Below are positions 1 to 13,315 of a stretch of 64,000 bases of DNA, piece after piece. The DNA is from Perognathus longimembris pacificus (lineage: Eukaryota > Chordata > Mammalia > Rodentia > Heteromyidae), in the NCBI RefSeq assembly GCF_023159225.1, contig NC_063172.1:47843068-47907067 (forward strand), given 5' to 3'. The notes beneath the pieces are model-generated. The model was not told where the DNA came from. It searched no databases and saw only the letters and a program-made list of their open reading frames with translations. The position numbers and the translations under genes are program-made. The first letter of the stretch is position 1. Each line of letters begins with the position of its first letter.

Positions 1-790
1 AAAGATCAAATTTAAATTCTAGAAAAGAAAATCCTTATGAATCCAGTAAGGAACTCAATTGAAGATCTTACATGTAGAGTGAATTGAACTGAAGACAGAA
101 AATCAGACTTTGAAGACAAAGAACATGAAGTAGAACATTGTAAAAATATGACCGAAAATATAGACAAGTCTGAATGGTCCATAAAAATATGTTAGGATAC
201 CATTAAATAAATACATCTATGAGTGGTGGGAATAGAAGAAAAGAACTGCAAGATAAAGAAGTAGAAAATGTATGTGATAGTGTCAACTGAAAATTTATAT
301 AATTTTGGACCATAGAAAGTCTTCTAGGTGCAAACATTCCAAACAGAAAAGACTGGACAACTACCTCCCCACATAGTTAAAATTTTGAGTACACAGCACA
401 AGAAAATATTATTGAAAACTGAAAGAGAAATACTAAGTTACCTTAAAGACAAACTCATAAATATAAGAGCAGATTTATCAACAGAAACTCTAAAATAAAT
501 CAGGGCATAGAGAAATATCAAGACCTGAAGGAAAATAACTAACAACCTAGATTATTTATTCTTATTTACATATGATTCTATACTTTAAAAACCCTAAGGA
601 CTCCACCTCAAACCTTAGATATGATAAAAACTTTTAGCAAAGTAGAAAGATACATACAAAATTCTGTAGCTTTTCTATATTCCTTCAATGAATAGGTGGA
701 GAAAAAAAAAGAATATTCCACCATAGCCTCAAAAGGAAATAAAGCACCTAGGTATTTTATTGTCTAAGAAAGTGATAGACATGAAAATGG
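1..790 (+). mobile_element. Ancient L1 remnant, ORF1 fused to ORF2 by an internal deletion
   Basis: Read on the plus strand with frameshifts tolerated, about 1-562 resembles the mammalian L1 ORF1 protein. Around 440-515 the translation gives an 'IRADLSTETLK'-like stretch and around 530-560 'LKENN*QPRL', both typical of the ORF1 C-terminal domain. From about 570 the sequence switches to the ORF2 reverse transcriptase: 'DSILYFKNPKDST' follows where the ADD motif should be, and 'YLGILLSKKVIDM' appears near 750-785. Roughly 2 kb between these points is missing. The copy has many stops and indels and no detectable TSD or tail, and it may continue off the left edge. Family is fairly sure; exact boundaries are not. 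Confidence 0.7.
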
Positions 791-986
791 AAATGATTAA
801 TTAAACATTTTGGTAAGATTGTGTGTATTTTATAAGGCAAGAAATAACTATATTTCTTCTTATGTCACATATTTTCCTACCAGGACTTCAAGGATGGGAT
901 CCTTAGTGTCTGTGCAAGACAAAAAAAAAAAAAACTATGAGCAATGGGTTTGAATATTTGCACATATAAAACTGAATATTATGAAC

Positions 987-1317
987 TCTTTAAACAATTC
1001 CTTTAGGCATGTTGGGGAACAAAAGGAGGTGAAGATTTTTCTATCAATCAGATTTAAGTAGTAATTCAGTTATGTCAGAATCTGCATATGACGGTTTTTC
1101 GATTTAAAACATCCATACTTTTAGTTTTTATATATTGTTTTGTTGTCTTTAAACAATTCCTTTAGGCATGTTGGGGAACAAAAGGAGGTATGAAAAAAAT
1201 TCGAAGATTTTTCTATCAATCAGATTTAAGTAGTAATTCAGTCATGTCAGAATCTGCATACGACGGTATTTCGATTTAAAACATCCATACTTTTAGTTTT
1301 TATATATTGTTTTGTTG
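987..1317. repeat. Recent tandem duplication, two units of about 159 and 172 bp
   Basis: Unit 1 (987-1145) and unit 2 (1146-1317) both begin 'TCTTTAAACAATTCCTTTAG' and both end '...TATATTGTTTTGTTG'. By eye they differ at three substitutions, plus a 13-bp insertion in unit 2 (ATGAAAAAAATTC, near 1190-1202). I recognise no transposon or gene in the unit. High identity implies a young duplication, or an assembly or copy-number issue. Confidence 0.93.
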
Positions 1318-2469
1318 TTAATTTTATTAATCCGTGAACTTGATTTTGTTCATGGGTGTATACAATGCTGATGCTTCTATAAACGTTGAAACTGTCACTT
1401 TTTTTTCAGTAATGAATAAGTATTCATTGAGTCTCTATGAAGTATTGGTGGCAAGTGACCAAAACAACTCGGTTATATTGACCATATTCAACACTTGTTT
1501 GTGAAATAATTGAAAGATATATGTTGGCAGGAAGCATTAGGTTTTATGGAGCTGTATACATAAGAAAGACGATTTTCAACTTAGTTCATATTCTTGGCAC
1601 TCATCTCAATTATAAAACATATAAGGAAACTAAAAATAGAAAGGACAAAGCAGTGGTATGGTGAGTAACTGTGTAGGAAACGAAGAGGTTAGCATAGACC
1701 AGCAACGGAGAAAGTATTCCATAATCACCCAGCTGACCTAAGAAAACAGAGCAAGAACTGACAAGAAGCTTGATCAAGTTGGTAAAAGGGACTTAGTGAG
1801 AATTGAACGAGCCATTTCCAAGCCTTTTCCAGGAGATTAGGACTGTAGAGATTCAAGTGTCTATCATTTACAATAATGTTTGATTAGAGTCTGTCTCTAG
1901 TTCCCAACTAGAGGAACACTGACAAATGATAATGGAGACTTTCAATCCAATACATTTCAAAATACCTGACTAATTGTTACCTTAACTCCATTCTCTCCCG
2001 CACTTTAATCCATCCTACTTTTGCGTGGAAAATCCTCCTCACTGCGCCCAGGAACAATGAAGAATTGTTGGAGAAACAACTCAGCCCTCAATAAGTAACG
2101 CAAACCTCCCATTCCTCACAGATTTCTTACAAGTACAGAAGCCACAGTCATCATATCTAAATTCTTGTATTTTATTCCCAACTCCTTATTTGGTAATGAG
2201 TTAAGATAACCACTGCCAATGTCTCTCATTTACTTCCAAAAACAGAATGGAAAGGAGGAAGGCTTGATATTGAAGAGGAGGTTTGGCTTTTACATTTTTG
2301 TATCTCAGACAATATCCAGTGCACAGATTATATCATTCCTAGAGGAAATACCTTCTCTCTTATTCTCAGCACTAATTTGATCATTCACATCACTATTTGT
2401 GAAAATAATAGCTTAAGAAGGTTGCTCCTACATCTGTTTCATACACATTCTTCTTTTTTAATTTCTTTT
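1318..2469. other. Unique AT-rich non-coding sequence
   Basis: I see no gene, RNA gene or recognisable repeat here beyond short A/T runs. Confidence 0.6.
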
Positions 2470-2640
2470 CTTAGGAGGTACTGGGGTTTGAATTTAGGAT
2501 TATATGCCGGTTAGGAAGCTACTCTTTTATTTTTTACTGTAGTTATTCTCATGTTTTTGCCTGAAGCTAGCTTCATACCACAGTACGCCTACCTAGCTGG
2601 GATTAGAGAGGTGTACCACTTCACAATTGCTTGCTGGTTG
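2470..2640 (-). mobile_element. Old dimeric SINE (B1-like left half plus Geo-like right half)
   Basis: On the minus strand the left part reads like a 7SL/B1-type monomer ('CCTACCTAGCTGGGATTAG' on the plus strand is the complement of the usual 'CTAATCCCAGCTA' box). The plus-strand 'GGTACTGGGGTTTGAATTTA' end corresponds to the right monomer's 3' end. Strongly diverged; boundaries approximate. Confidence 0.55.
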
Positions 2641-4487
2641 AGATGCTATTTTGATAACTATTTTTGCCTAAGTCCCTCTCCACCTCCCCAAGAAGCTACT
2701 ATAAAACATATATACTACCATGTCTGACCTACACATTTTCTTGAAAGAAAAAGAAAAGAAATTTTATAAGAGCTATATTCTTGAGAAAGGTGAAAGCTGG
2801 TCACCGAATAACAGTTGAAAGTCAGTCTCATGGAATTGAGTGAGAGACTGAAGAAGACAAAAATACACAAAGATGCTATTTGAAAGCAAAGGCAATTTTT
2901 CAGGTTTGTCAGGGTTTCCAACATCCCCAATTACCTCTTGAAATCAGCAATATCAGTTAAAAAACTTTATACGGAGTTCTCAGGACTTCCCAGTCATCAG
3001 AAGTCAGAGGAAGTCTGGTAGATGTATATACCAATAGGAAGGGAGACCAATGAACTCATGTTCTACTGAGAGACTTTGGACTAGCTCACTATTGGTATCT
3101 AAACGCAGGCTTCTTTTAAATTTTCTCTTGATTCTTCATTTAAGTTGGGAACTGTACTGTCCTAATCCTAGACTAAAGTAACATTATCTGCATTTATCCT
3201 TTGTTAACAGATATTACTTCTGCTTATTTCAGGAGCCCTGCCAGAAATTACCTACTGTCTGTGCAATTATCCAACTCCCCACAGCAACACATTATTTTAA
3301 TATAAACTTTTCACTGTAGTCAGCAACTATTGTGTATTTTCTTTAAATTGAGTTGTCATATCTTATTATAAAATATAAAAGGAAATGGCTAGAACTTTTA
3401 GGGTCAGCCAGAGTCATTTTACTGTGGTTTGGCTTCTATCTGCACTGCATTTTCTATCCTGCAAGCCTTAACACGACCATGCAAAAAAAAAAAAATGTAT
3501 GGAATAAACCGGATAGTTAAAATGAGAAGTATACACTGTATATCAATTGGGCTTAGTCAGTTGTTTTAAAAACATTAAATGCAGACCCTCTTTTGTGCTA
3601 ACCTACTGTGCTATGCAATGTAAATATATCCTTAATATGAAGATTAATATCTAAGTTAAATCAGTTTCAGGTTTCCTGTCTGATAACAAATCCTATTTAC
3701 ATTCTGAATACCAAATGGTATTGAGCCAAAAAGTGGTTGCAAGCTGTGTGTTTTATTTTTAAATTCAGTCTGAACATAGAGTGACAATCTCTAAAAGTCC
3801 TCATTGATTGTGGTTTATTATTCAATTAACTAAATGCTTAGCTCAAGAGTAAATGAGAATTCCTCATTATAATCTTACTATGAAATCAAGAAATGTAGAC
3901 TAAATATGTCAAAGTATCTCTCCCACAGTATCTTCTAAAGCTCTTGATATTATAATATTGGTTTATCAAAATATCAGGCTGCATAATTAAAACAAGGATT
4001 TAAAATATGGAACCATTTCTAGGTTTACTGAAAAAGTGATAAATTATCCCCTATTATCTGCTTTCCCACAATGTAGGTAATAGCTTATTTTAAAGGAAGG
4101 TAAAATAATGCTAATGAATTATTAATCAATTTGGTTCTTGTTCCCATTTAATAATGCTAACTTTAATATAATTCATATTATGACCTCTGCTGACCAGCAT
4201 GCAAATGTTGGATTACTCAAGGCATTTTAATCTTTTAATTTTTTTAATTATTGATATATTGGGAGGAACTGTTCAATATAGTCTCTCTCAAAAATCAGGA
4301 TAAATATCTTATCACAGCACTTGAACTTCCTTTGGATTGTAATTAAAGTAATAGCATCATTGCTTATGTCCAGGATTGTCATTATAAGCCCACACCAGAG
4401 CATGAATCCCCACAATTGCTTATGTAGAAGCAATTATATATAAACAGTTGTTTATATAAAAGAAAAAAGCTTCATTGAGGATTTCAG
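2641..4487. other. Unique AT-rich non-coding sequence
   Basis: No gene or clear interspersed repeat recognised. Open frames here are short and show no protein family signature. Confidence 0.55.
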
Positions 4488-4671
4488 AGAGCCAAAGACT
4501 CAGGGCCTGAGCACTGTCCCTGGCTTCTTCCCGCTCAAGGCTAGCACTCTGCCACTTGAGCCACAGCGCCGCTTCTGGCCGTTTTCTGTATATGTGGTGC
4601 TGGGGAATCGAACCTAGGGCCTCGTGTATCCGAGGCAGGCACTCTTGCCACTAGGCTATATCCCCAGCCCC
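4488..4671 (-). mobile_element. IDL-Geo dimeric SINE
   Basis: Minus-strand copy of the dimeric SINE. The left ID-like monomer starts at the right edge (complement of 'GGGGCTGGGGATATAGCC') and contains the pol III B-box-like 'GGTTCGATTCC'. The right monomer runs leftwards to 'CTCAGGGCC'. The last ~15 bp of the right monomer and the poly(A) tail seem deleted and I found no TSD. Sequence is otherwise near consensus, so this is a young copy. Confidence 0.9.
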
Positions 4672-6002
4672 TAGAAAACATTTTTTAATTCTCAATTTAC
4701 GAGTTAAAAATATTTTCAAATTTTATCCTGCTGCACTAGAAATTCAAATAAGCGGCAAATCAAGCATTTCTGAAATTTCAGTTGTAATTCCATAGTAATA
4801 ACCTCAGAATCATTTGTGCCAATGCCAATATTGGGTTTGCAATGTTTTGAAAAAAAGAATTAAAGAGAACATGACTTTAGTTGACTTTGTCCTTCCTATG
4901 CTGACTTTATTTTTCATATTACAGACAAAATTTTCACATATGTTTATTGAGAACTAAATAGAAATATTCTAATGTGTGTTCAATATTTATAAAGTAGTGG
5001 ATATCAAAAAATCTAATCATAAAAAAGCAGTAATTTCAAGTTGGAATGTTAGTCCATTGTGTCCTAGTGAATTTTTAACTTTCAATAAAATTCTTAGTTA
5101 TTGAAAAGATGACTAAGATAGACTATACCTGTCATTGTGGTTATGTGTATACAGAATACACACACAAATACTTTGTAGTATTCTCACTTTCTTGTGGAAA
5201 GGCTGGAACTTGGGAGACTGATGAACTACAGCAAAAATAGGCACACTAATAGTGAATTGTGGTGGTTTCTATTAAACAGATACATGCCTTCCATGCATCA
5301 AGGTGCCAAGAAGTCACATTCTGTTTCATATACGCTAGCTTGACATCCCTGAATAACAGCTGTGCCTCATACCCAACCCCTTATGTCTACTCTCTATCAA
5401 ACTCCAGCTATTCCGAACGCTATAAATTTCCCATGTTAAGAACCTTTCTTCACAACTGCCTATCCCCAGCGGCCTAGTTAATAAAAACCAAAGATCTTTG
5501 CTACGGCATGACAACCTTCTGTGACCTGATCTTTGCTCCTGTTGAATTTTACTTAATATATTCTTCCCTGATCTGTATGTTGTCTTAACATCAAACTGTC
5601 TATTCTCTAAAATGTTGTGCATACAGTTTGTACAGCATGGGATTGCCTTATCACCTTTGTTTTCTTTGGAATTTTTTTTGAACACCACTGAACTATTTTA
5701 TTTAACTAAATAGTCATTCCTACAGATTCCCATTCATCCCACACTATTACCAGCACCATAAATGAAATCAATACCTAAATTAATATTTCCTATGATTTTA
5801 ATATTCCTTATCTATGAGGTAAACTACCTCTCTCCTGCCAGTTAGGAACTACTAGATAGCCATGGCTATGTAGTATGATTCACCTGGGAAATGCCTATTA
5901 CAGCACTATTTTCAAGGAATAATAGTGAGTTAGTAACAATGCAGGAGATTATGCCCCCAAAGCAGTCACAGAGATGAGAAGTATGAATTGTAAAATCAAA
6001 AT
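4672..6002. other. Unique sequence with a possible LTR-like promoter/poly(A) arrangement
   Basis: Mostly unrecognised AT-rich sequence. At 5410-5490 a TATA-like 'GCTATAAATTT' is followed about 60 bp later by 'TTAATAAAAACC', a spacing like that of a U3-R segment of an LTR. No terminal repeats, primer binding site or coding frame support this, so it is only a possibility. Confidence 0.25.
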
Positions 6003-6231
6003 CAGACTAAGTCCTTTGGGGCTGGGAATATGGCCTAGTGGTAAAGTGCTTGCCTGGTATACATGAAGCCCTGGGCTCAATTCCTCAGCATCACATATAT
6101 AGAAAAAGTGGAAGTGGCTTAAGAGGTAGGGTGCTAGCCTTGAGCAAAAGGAAGCAGGGAACAGTGTTCAGGCCCTGAGTCTACGCGCCCAGGACTGCCA
6201 ACAAAAACAAAACAAACAGACTAAGTCCTTT
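6003..6231 (+). mobile_element. IDL-Geo dimeric SINE with 15-bp TSD
   Basis: SINE body at 6018-6216, starting 'GGGGCTGGGAATATGGCC'. It is flanked by perfect direct repeats CAGACTAAGTCCTTT at 6003-6017 and 6217-6231. The tail is 'ACAAAAACAAAACAAA'. Several substitutions in the B-box region make it older than the copies at 18.8 and 31.6 kb. Confidence 0.95.
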
Positions 6232-6805
6232 ATCTCAAAGATAATGAAGAGGGATGGAATAAAGAATATTAATGAGAATATCTGAGATACTGGTCTCCTG
6301 TTTTAAATCATGAGTTTTTGTCACAGCATTTTATGTCACATAATATAGCAAGGAAGGTCTCATTCACATAACCAAATAATTGTTGGAGCAATTATCTGAG
6401 AAATTTAGATATAAAAATCAGGTGAAGTTCTTAATTTTTCTTGTCAACTATCACAGAAATCAGTTTCTTGGTTTTGTTTCTACTGTTTTTGGCCATTGTT
6501 GCTCATGTTCTGAATGAGATTTGTTATCATTGTAAGTAAAGGGATTGATCTGCCTAGGTGGCTTACAACATTCACCATTATTGCTTTCTAAATTTTTTCA
6601 CAAATATAGGAAAGTAATTCCAGCCCCAAAGGCACATATTAAAGATTAAATCTAAATTACAATTGTGTTAGTATAATAATTAAGCTGTGTTAATTTAATT
6701 TATGTGGCAAGCTGGTTTTCTTTGAAGGCTATATCTTCACTGAAGTAGAACTGAATGAGACGTAAAATTTTGACCACTTGATGCTGCCATCTAAAAATAT
6801 CATGG

Positions 6806-7050
6806 GCCAGGCACCAGTGGCTCATGCCTGTTATCCTAGCTACTTAGGTGGCAGAGATCTGAGGATACATGTTTGAAGCCAGCTTGGGCAGCAATGCCCA
6901 TGAGACTTACATGCAATTATTTACCAAAACATGGAAATAGAGCTTTGGTTCAAGAGGTAAAATGCTAGCGTTGAGGAGAAAATAAATCACAGGGACAGCT
7001 CCAAGGCCCTGAGTTCAAGCACCAGGAACTGCACAAAACTTTAAAAAAAA
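6806..7050 (+). mobile_element. Dimeric SINE, B1-like left monomer with Geo-like right monomer
   Basis: Left half (6806-6930) reads 'GGCACCAGTGGCTCATGCCT' and 'TATCCTAGCTACTTAGG', as in 7SL-derived B1/Alu heads. Right half has 'GCTAGCGTTGAGG' and 'CCCTGAGTTCAAGCACCAGG', the same right monomer as in the IDL-Geo SINE. A-rich tail near 7040. Confidence 0.85.
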
Positions 7051-7408
7051 CATTAACATTAAATGTATTCCAATATTTTTCTGATCACTTGAAAAAATAG
7101 TTACATGGAGATTATACAGGAATACTCCCTTGCAAAAGATGATTTGATAAAATGCCTGGCCCATTCCATTTGTTTAAATTGTTGGCATTGGTTTGGTGGC
7201 AAAGGGGTTCAGTCATTTAAATACTGAAATCTCCTTCCTTGAGCTTATATGAATCCAGAATCAGACAAGGAATCATTTTTCTTACCCTCAGCTGCCATGC
7301 TGTGATGGGACAGCAACTGAAAACCAGATGAAGTGCCTGCATTTACAATTACAAAAGCAAGGGCTCCTACAGAACCAAAGCACAAGCACGGTTATTTTGT
7401 TTTGTTTT

Positions 7409-7409
<1 letters not shown>

Positions 7410-7444
<35 letters not shown>

Positions 7445-7459
7445 GAGAGAGAGAGAGAG
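7410..7459. repeat. (GA)n microsatellite
   Basis: About 50 bp of GA dinucleotides with 'GGAGAGAGAGGA' interruptions. Confidence 0.97.
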
Positions 7460-8067
7460 TTGTAGCAATTCAACATTATAGAAACCATTTTCTTTATTGG
7501 AGAAAAGTGAAAAACCATTGAAAGTTATTTTTTTGTCCAGTATAATTTTTGAGTTTTTAAATTTGAAAATGTGAAAGAATCAGATGTTTAATTACTTTGA
7601 AAATCATTTTCACTGCATTTTCATCAGTGTCTAATTTGAAGCTAAACGATTAATTTTGGTCAGGAAATAATTATCCATTATCATTATACACAGTACAGAT
7701 GGACACCACTATATATATATATATATGTATAATCTTTTTATATGAGAATGGGACATCACAAATCTATGATATAAAGGTTTAACTATAAATTATTAAAATA
7801 TATAGGTTACATGATTTCTGATATTTTATTAAGTGTGTAAAATCATGCAGACTTTCTTTAGCAAAACATGAATTTCTACACAGTATATAAAGTGTATGGC
7901 ATATCAGGAATGTGCATAAAATTATTACAAGGTTTTGCTTTCCTCAGATATTGACATAATTTCAGTGGTACATGTATTTTAGATTAAAGACTGATATTTC
8001 TGTGTCCATGACCATAACAAACTGAAAATAAAATGAAGCTTCTATGCAATAGACTTTCTTTAGAGAG

Positions 8068-8070
8068 AAT

Positions 8071-8104
<34 letters not shown>

Positions 8105-8105
8105 T
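8068..8105. repeat. (TA)n microsatellite
   Basis: TA repeats interrupted once by TGTA. Confidence 0.95.
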
Positions 8106-11100
8106 GGCTTGACACCATCATATTTACTCATTTTTTCATTTAAAAAAAGGGCTATTGGACATAGATTTAAGGTAAAAATCTTAAAAAGTTGACTCCAGTC
8201 AGCTTTTGACATCTGTTAACTAGTTTTATAGAACAGTTTTAAAAGCCAGCCTCAGCAATCATTATGTAACTATATACAAGAACCAATAATGTCAGCATGC
8301 CATAACAACAAGTCACTCTGGTTCGATTTCAAATACCACTGTGCATTTAATAGCTTCCTGAATATATTGTGTTTTTGTCCCAACAATGTGATTGCATTTG
8401 GGGGCACAAATTAGCAGATTAGCATTGATAGGGCTTATGTTCGATTTAAAGCCCTGTGTGTCTTGCTCTACATTTTCAAGTAGAATTTTTATTTTCTCTG
8501 GAAACCTATTATGATCTTAGAACAAATAACCTAGAAGTGGATTCATTGTGAGATCCAATTCTCATTATATTTGGTTCGTCATTTTTTCCCTGTGATTTCC
8601 TGAGTCCTGATTGTCAAATTTTATCCACAATGAAAGAATTTCTGATTAGAGGGTTCCAAACTAAATATCAGAAACAATGGTTTAAGTGAGAATAAATACC
8701 TTTGGTATTTCAAACTTATCTTTATCTTATATTTATTTTGTAGTTATAAAGAAGCAGCAAGAATTGCCATTTTTCTTACAGTAGAGATGCATTTCATTAT
8801 GATTTGAAATAATGTATTTTACCCTAAAATGTATTTGCAAACTAAAAATAAGCATATTTTCTTTCTAGAAATCCAGAAATCTAGCTTTACAAATATTCTA
8901 ACTTTGTTCTGATTTACATTTACCAAATTCCAGGTTCACATGCACTGAAAGTAGTTGGTAAGTCATATTATGCAATGAAAATGTAAAATTTAACTTTATG
9001 CATGCAAAAGCCCCTCACATCGTATTTGGTGGCTGAAATAAATGTAGACAGAATTTTTTTAATACTACTTAGATGTTGTATCTGAAATCAGAATATGCTC
9101 TCTTCTGTGACAGGCATTGCAAACCCAGCCATAGAACACACTTAAGATCTCCAAAGTTCACCTCTGAAGAGAACATGAAAGCCAAACCCTCCTTAGATTT
9201 TGAGGAATATAAAATCCCTAATTTATTTTGCATTTCCAATTGTCATACATAAATGCACATAGAATAAGATATGGAAGATTTTATCTATGGTGCTTATGGA
9301 TTACAAATCTATATGAAAGCTTTAATTCTTTCAGCTCCTGGTCACTTATATAATAGCTTTGTTATTGCACTGCTAGGTGATTTTTACCTTCTCTTAACCA
9401 TGCAAAAACCATACTGTGTCCTAAAAACAGATTAGTGACAGAGGCAGCTTATTTCTTTTGGTTATCTGCAGCATCATCTTAGTGTCTTGAGGCATAAAAG
9501 AATATTATCTGTGTGACAGTTATAGCTGAAGACATCTATAGTGCTCATGGTAGCAGCACCCAGAAAGCTCTAAATGGAAAATTTTCAGCTTCAGATATTT
9601 TCTGTCATTTCATTAAAACTTAAATTCATCAAATGTTGCAAGTTATGACTAAGGATACACAAAATTTTCTGTGTAAAAGCATGTATCTGGGCTCTTTTTT
9701 TTTGTAGGGGTTTCTTCACACATCCTTGCTCGTCTTTTGTAAAGGCATTGAGCATACATCAAAACAACCTATATGTTCACTTTGTCTCTTAATCTTCATC
9801 ACAAATAATGTGCCTCTCTGATTGCACAAAATCATCAGGAGTGTCTCCAATGGCTGCGTGGAACCTCTGGTCACAATACCCTATTCTGAATCTTAGGGAT
9901 GGAGGAGGCTGAGGAAAAGACATGTGAGTGGCGAGAGAGTGCATGCAGAGCTAGTTATATATTACAAATGTCAGGTTACAAAGAATGTGTATATATTCAT
10001 TGAAGATCATTTAGAAGCTGGAATGGTGATTGCAATAGTGGTTCATACACATCTGCATTTCACTGAAATGCACTGTTTTGACTCCCGGAATGTTAGTCAC
10101 AGACAGTAGTGCTAAACTTTTTTTTTTTTTTCATATGACCATTGTGGTAATGACAGTGTTACATTACCAAGAAACTGCATGACTCGCTGATACCTCCATT
10201 TTCCCCAGCAGCTTATGAAATAATCACAATGTGTGCATGAAATGGCGGCCAGCTCTGAATTGATTTCAATACAGATGGGCTTATGCTGAAAGGAAAAAAA
10301 AAGTGTTGGACACCCTCCACATCCCTCCCCCCACTGCTTCCCAGTACCAGAGACAATGATTGGGCACAAAGCTGAATTTTACTAGCAGGGAAGATGGATA
10401 TATGAGTATTAGACTTTTCATAGCTATAGGAAGGATAATCTTTCAATCAGATTAATGAGAAAATATATTGCCTGGGCCCTACAGCACTTTTTGCTTTCCC
10501 AGCTAATGCCTGATTTAAATCCCCAAAGTACATTTTTAGCATTACAATATCCTTTGATAATAACGTAGCTGCACAAAGACAGATAAAAATAAAACAGTCC
10601 CTCTTGATTTCCCATTTTAGATTTGAAGTATATTTTCTGTTCTTGGCTGGCAATGAAGTGAATTCTATTGAGAAGAGTCACATTTAATAAGACAAAGAGA
10701 ATTTTCTAATTATGCTACCTGTCACGATGGGGATCTATGGGATTGCAACAGCAATTGAAGAAATGGAGGAAGCAATTGCATATCGTCCTGTTTATTTTGG
10801 TGTGTACCTACTGTTTGCAGTTAGATTTTGCTAAATGTAAATCAAGCAAGCACACGGAAACATGCTTTGAAGTAAACACCAAAAGACAGGTTTCAGAATA
10901 GATCTCACCATCCCTATTTCAATTTTCAGTAACTAATTTTCTAAGATTTTGTAAATCATCTATTGGAAACAACATAAAGCATGGAAAACAAAAAAAAGAA
11001 AAGGAAATTGTGTGTTGTGCTCTATAACCAGTAAATGTAAAAGAATGTGTAAAGCCAGACACACTATGCAATATACATATATAGATATGCATAATTATGC

Positions 11101-12310
11101 ATAATCTAGTAGAGGAAAGTGACTTTCACTAAAACAACATTTCGGGAAAATAGATACAATGACCCCAGATTTTTTGTATACATTTTGCTGTTTTTGCCTA
11201 ATTTGTATTACAACTAGGCAGACATTAAAGAAAATCTTACTACTATCTAAATGTTTCACTGAAAGTTATCACATGCTATTCTCTATGAGCCCCTGGGGAA
11301 CAGTTCCCTGTGCCCCAGAAAACATTACTCTTTTTCCCCCCTGGATTACAATTGTTAGACCACAATGGAACATTAGACAAGGAAAATAAATATTGTGCCT
11401 TCAATGGCTTTTTCATATGCTATGCAGATAGGAACACCATCAATTATTATAAATTATATAAATGAAAATTTATATAAATTATTTGCAGTTAACATCATAC
11501 TAATACTACTCAAGTAACAATAATTGGGAAGAATAAGAATTTAGCAAAATCATGTTTCCCAGATGAGCAATGAAAGGAGACAGAATAATTAAGCAAAATA
11601 GATAAGAACAAGTTAGGGATTTAGATTTATAAATGCTTTAGCTCCAAGAGACTTAATGATAGGTCTATTTGGTTGTGCAATTACAGTTGTCAACATATGC
11701 AAATATGATTCTACCTTGTATATGTTTCAACTGTTTCTAAGTTGCTAAGCTATATTTTGACCAGTTGATTGTGCACTGAGAGTATTTTCAAATCATTATA
11801 ACATTAGTTTAACTTCTGCAGCTTATCTCTATGTAAGTGATGAAATACTTTCAAAGGAAATCCCATCATTAGAGTGATGTCATAGTATCATTTTACAGTA
11901 AGAATGAGAATTGATTGCTTGGATGTAGAAATGTCACAAAGAAATTCTCTTTCTACAAGTAATATATGCTAATGAATTAATTGATTTTAAAAGTGTTGAT
12001 GGATCAGTATTTTGAATATATAGATAATCTCCAATTGATGCTGGTTTAATTTATGATATTTTGACTTTAGAATGGCATGGAACCAAAGCACACTCAGTCA
12101 AAACTATATTTTGAAGATTGACCATTTGCTAAGTTGACATAATACATTTTTGATACTTTTGTGTGGTGCTGTGAAGGTAGAGCTTTGAGTCATGTGATCA
12201 TGAAGGTAAACAATGCATATACCTAGGTGGACTACATCATAAAGTTTTGATGATCAGTAGGCAAGGTGAATTAAAAGCATTTTTTGCTTGTGATATTTCT
12301 AACTTGTAAT

Positions 12311-12311
12311 G

Positions 12312-12343
<32 letters not shown>

Positions 12344-12551
12344 GGCCAGTCCTGGGCCTTGGACTCAGGGCCTGAGCACTGTCCCTGGCTTCTTCCCGCT
12401 CAAGGCTAGCACTCCGCCACTTGAGCCACAGCGCCACTTCTGGCCGTTTTCTGTATATGTGGTGCTGGGGAATCGAACCTAGGGCCTCGTGTATCCGAGG
12501 CAGGCACTCTTGCCACTAGGCTATATCCCCAGCCCGGATTTGTATTTTTTT
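12311..12551 (-). mobile_element. IDL-Geo dimeric SINE with 16-bp TSD
   Basis: Minus-strand SINE at 12327-12535 with its poly(A) tail seen as a T run on the left. Perfect direct repeats GGATTTGTATTTTTTT lie at 12311-12326 and 12536-12551. The body is close to the consensus of the other copies, indicating recent insertion. Confidence 0.95.
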
Positions 12552-12954
12552 AAGTCTACACATAGTTTGGGAATGCACCATTGTAATTTTTTTAATTTTT
12601 CATAATTTTATTTTTACTTATTTTACCTTTAGCTATATTTTCACAGAACTTGAAATTTGAATTCAGAGCTTTATCTTTGCTAGGGAGATGGGAACACACT
12701 TAAGCTATTCCTTCAACTCTTTCTCTTTAGGTTACTTTACAGGTAGTGTCATGTCATTTTTGCCCAGATTGGACTAAAATCATAATCTTTTTATCAATTG
12801 CCTATGCCTTCCACATAGCTGGGATGACAGATATAAGCCATTCTACATATTTGTTCATTGAGATGTAGTCCTACTATTTTTATCCAACTTGCCTTTGAAG
12901 GGAATGCTCTATAATATGTCCACTATTTTACCGTCTAGTCTACTCTCCTTTTAT

Positions 12955-13315
12955 AAGCTGAATTATGCCCTCTTTGAAGTTTATATGTTGATGTCCCAGT
13001 CTTCCCATTATACATAATGTGACTATATTTAGAAATTGCATCTTGAAAGTTATTTAAGCTAAAATGAAGTAATTCCAATGGCCCCTAATAATAATACATA
13101 TGTACAGTTGTTGCTATAAAATGAGATTAAGATAAGAGTTAAAAACATCTTAGAACATGTGAAGACTCAAGGAAGGAGGCCTCTAAAGAAACTGGCCTGG
13201 TTGACATTTTGACCACAGACTTGTAAACTCCACAATATGAGAAAATAAATTTTTCTCCTTGAAGCCACTGTTCTGAGATACTATTTTTGGCAGCCCTAGT
13301 TGATTAGCATACCAT
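12955..13315 (+). mobile_element. Old ERVL-MaLR-type solitary LTR (MLT1/MST-like)
   Basis: The order of diagnostic blocks fits MaLR LTRs: 'GCTGAATTATGCCCTC' with 'TATATGTTGATGTCCCAGTC' near the start, 'AATGTGACTATATTTAGAAA' at about 13015, 'AACATGTGAAGACTCAAGGA' at about 13155, then 'AATATGAGAAAATAAATTTT' (poly(A) signal) and 'GCAGCCCTAGTTGATTAGCA' at the end. No internal retroviral sequence is present. Heavy divergence fits an old insertion. The family is recognised from memory, not from a search. Confidence 0.65.

Larger units (their letters stand above)
7051..12310. other. Largely unique AT-rich sequence with microsatellites
   Basis: Five kilobases in which I recognise no gene or interspersed repeat. 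Simple repeats: (GA)n at 7410-7459 with two GGA interruptions, (TA)n at 7708-7726 and (TA)n with a TG interruption at 8068-8105. A poly(T) run lies at 10119-10131. Frames around 9924-10680 are short, lack family motifs and are probably chance. Confidence 0.6.
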
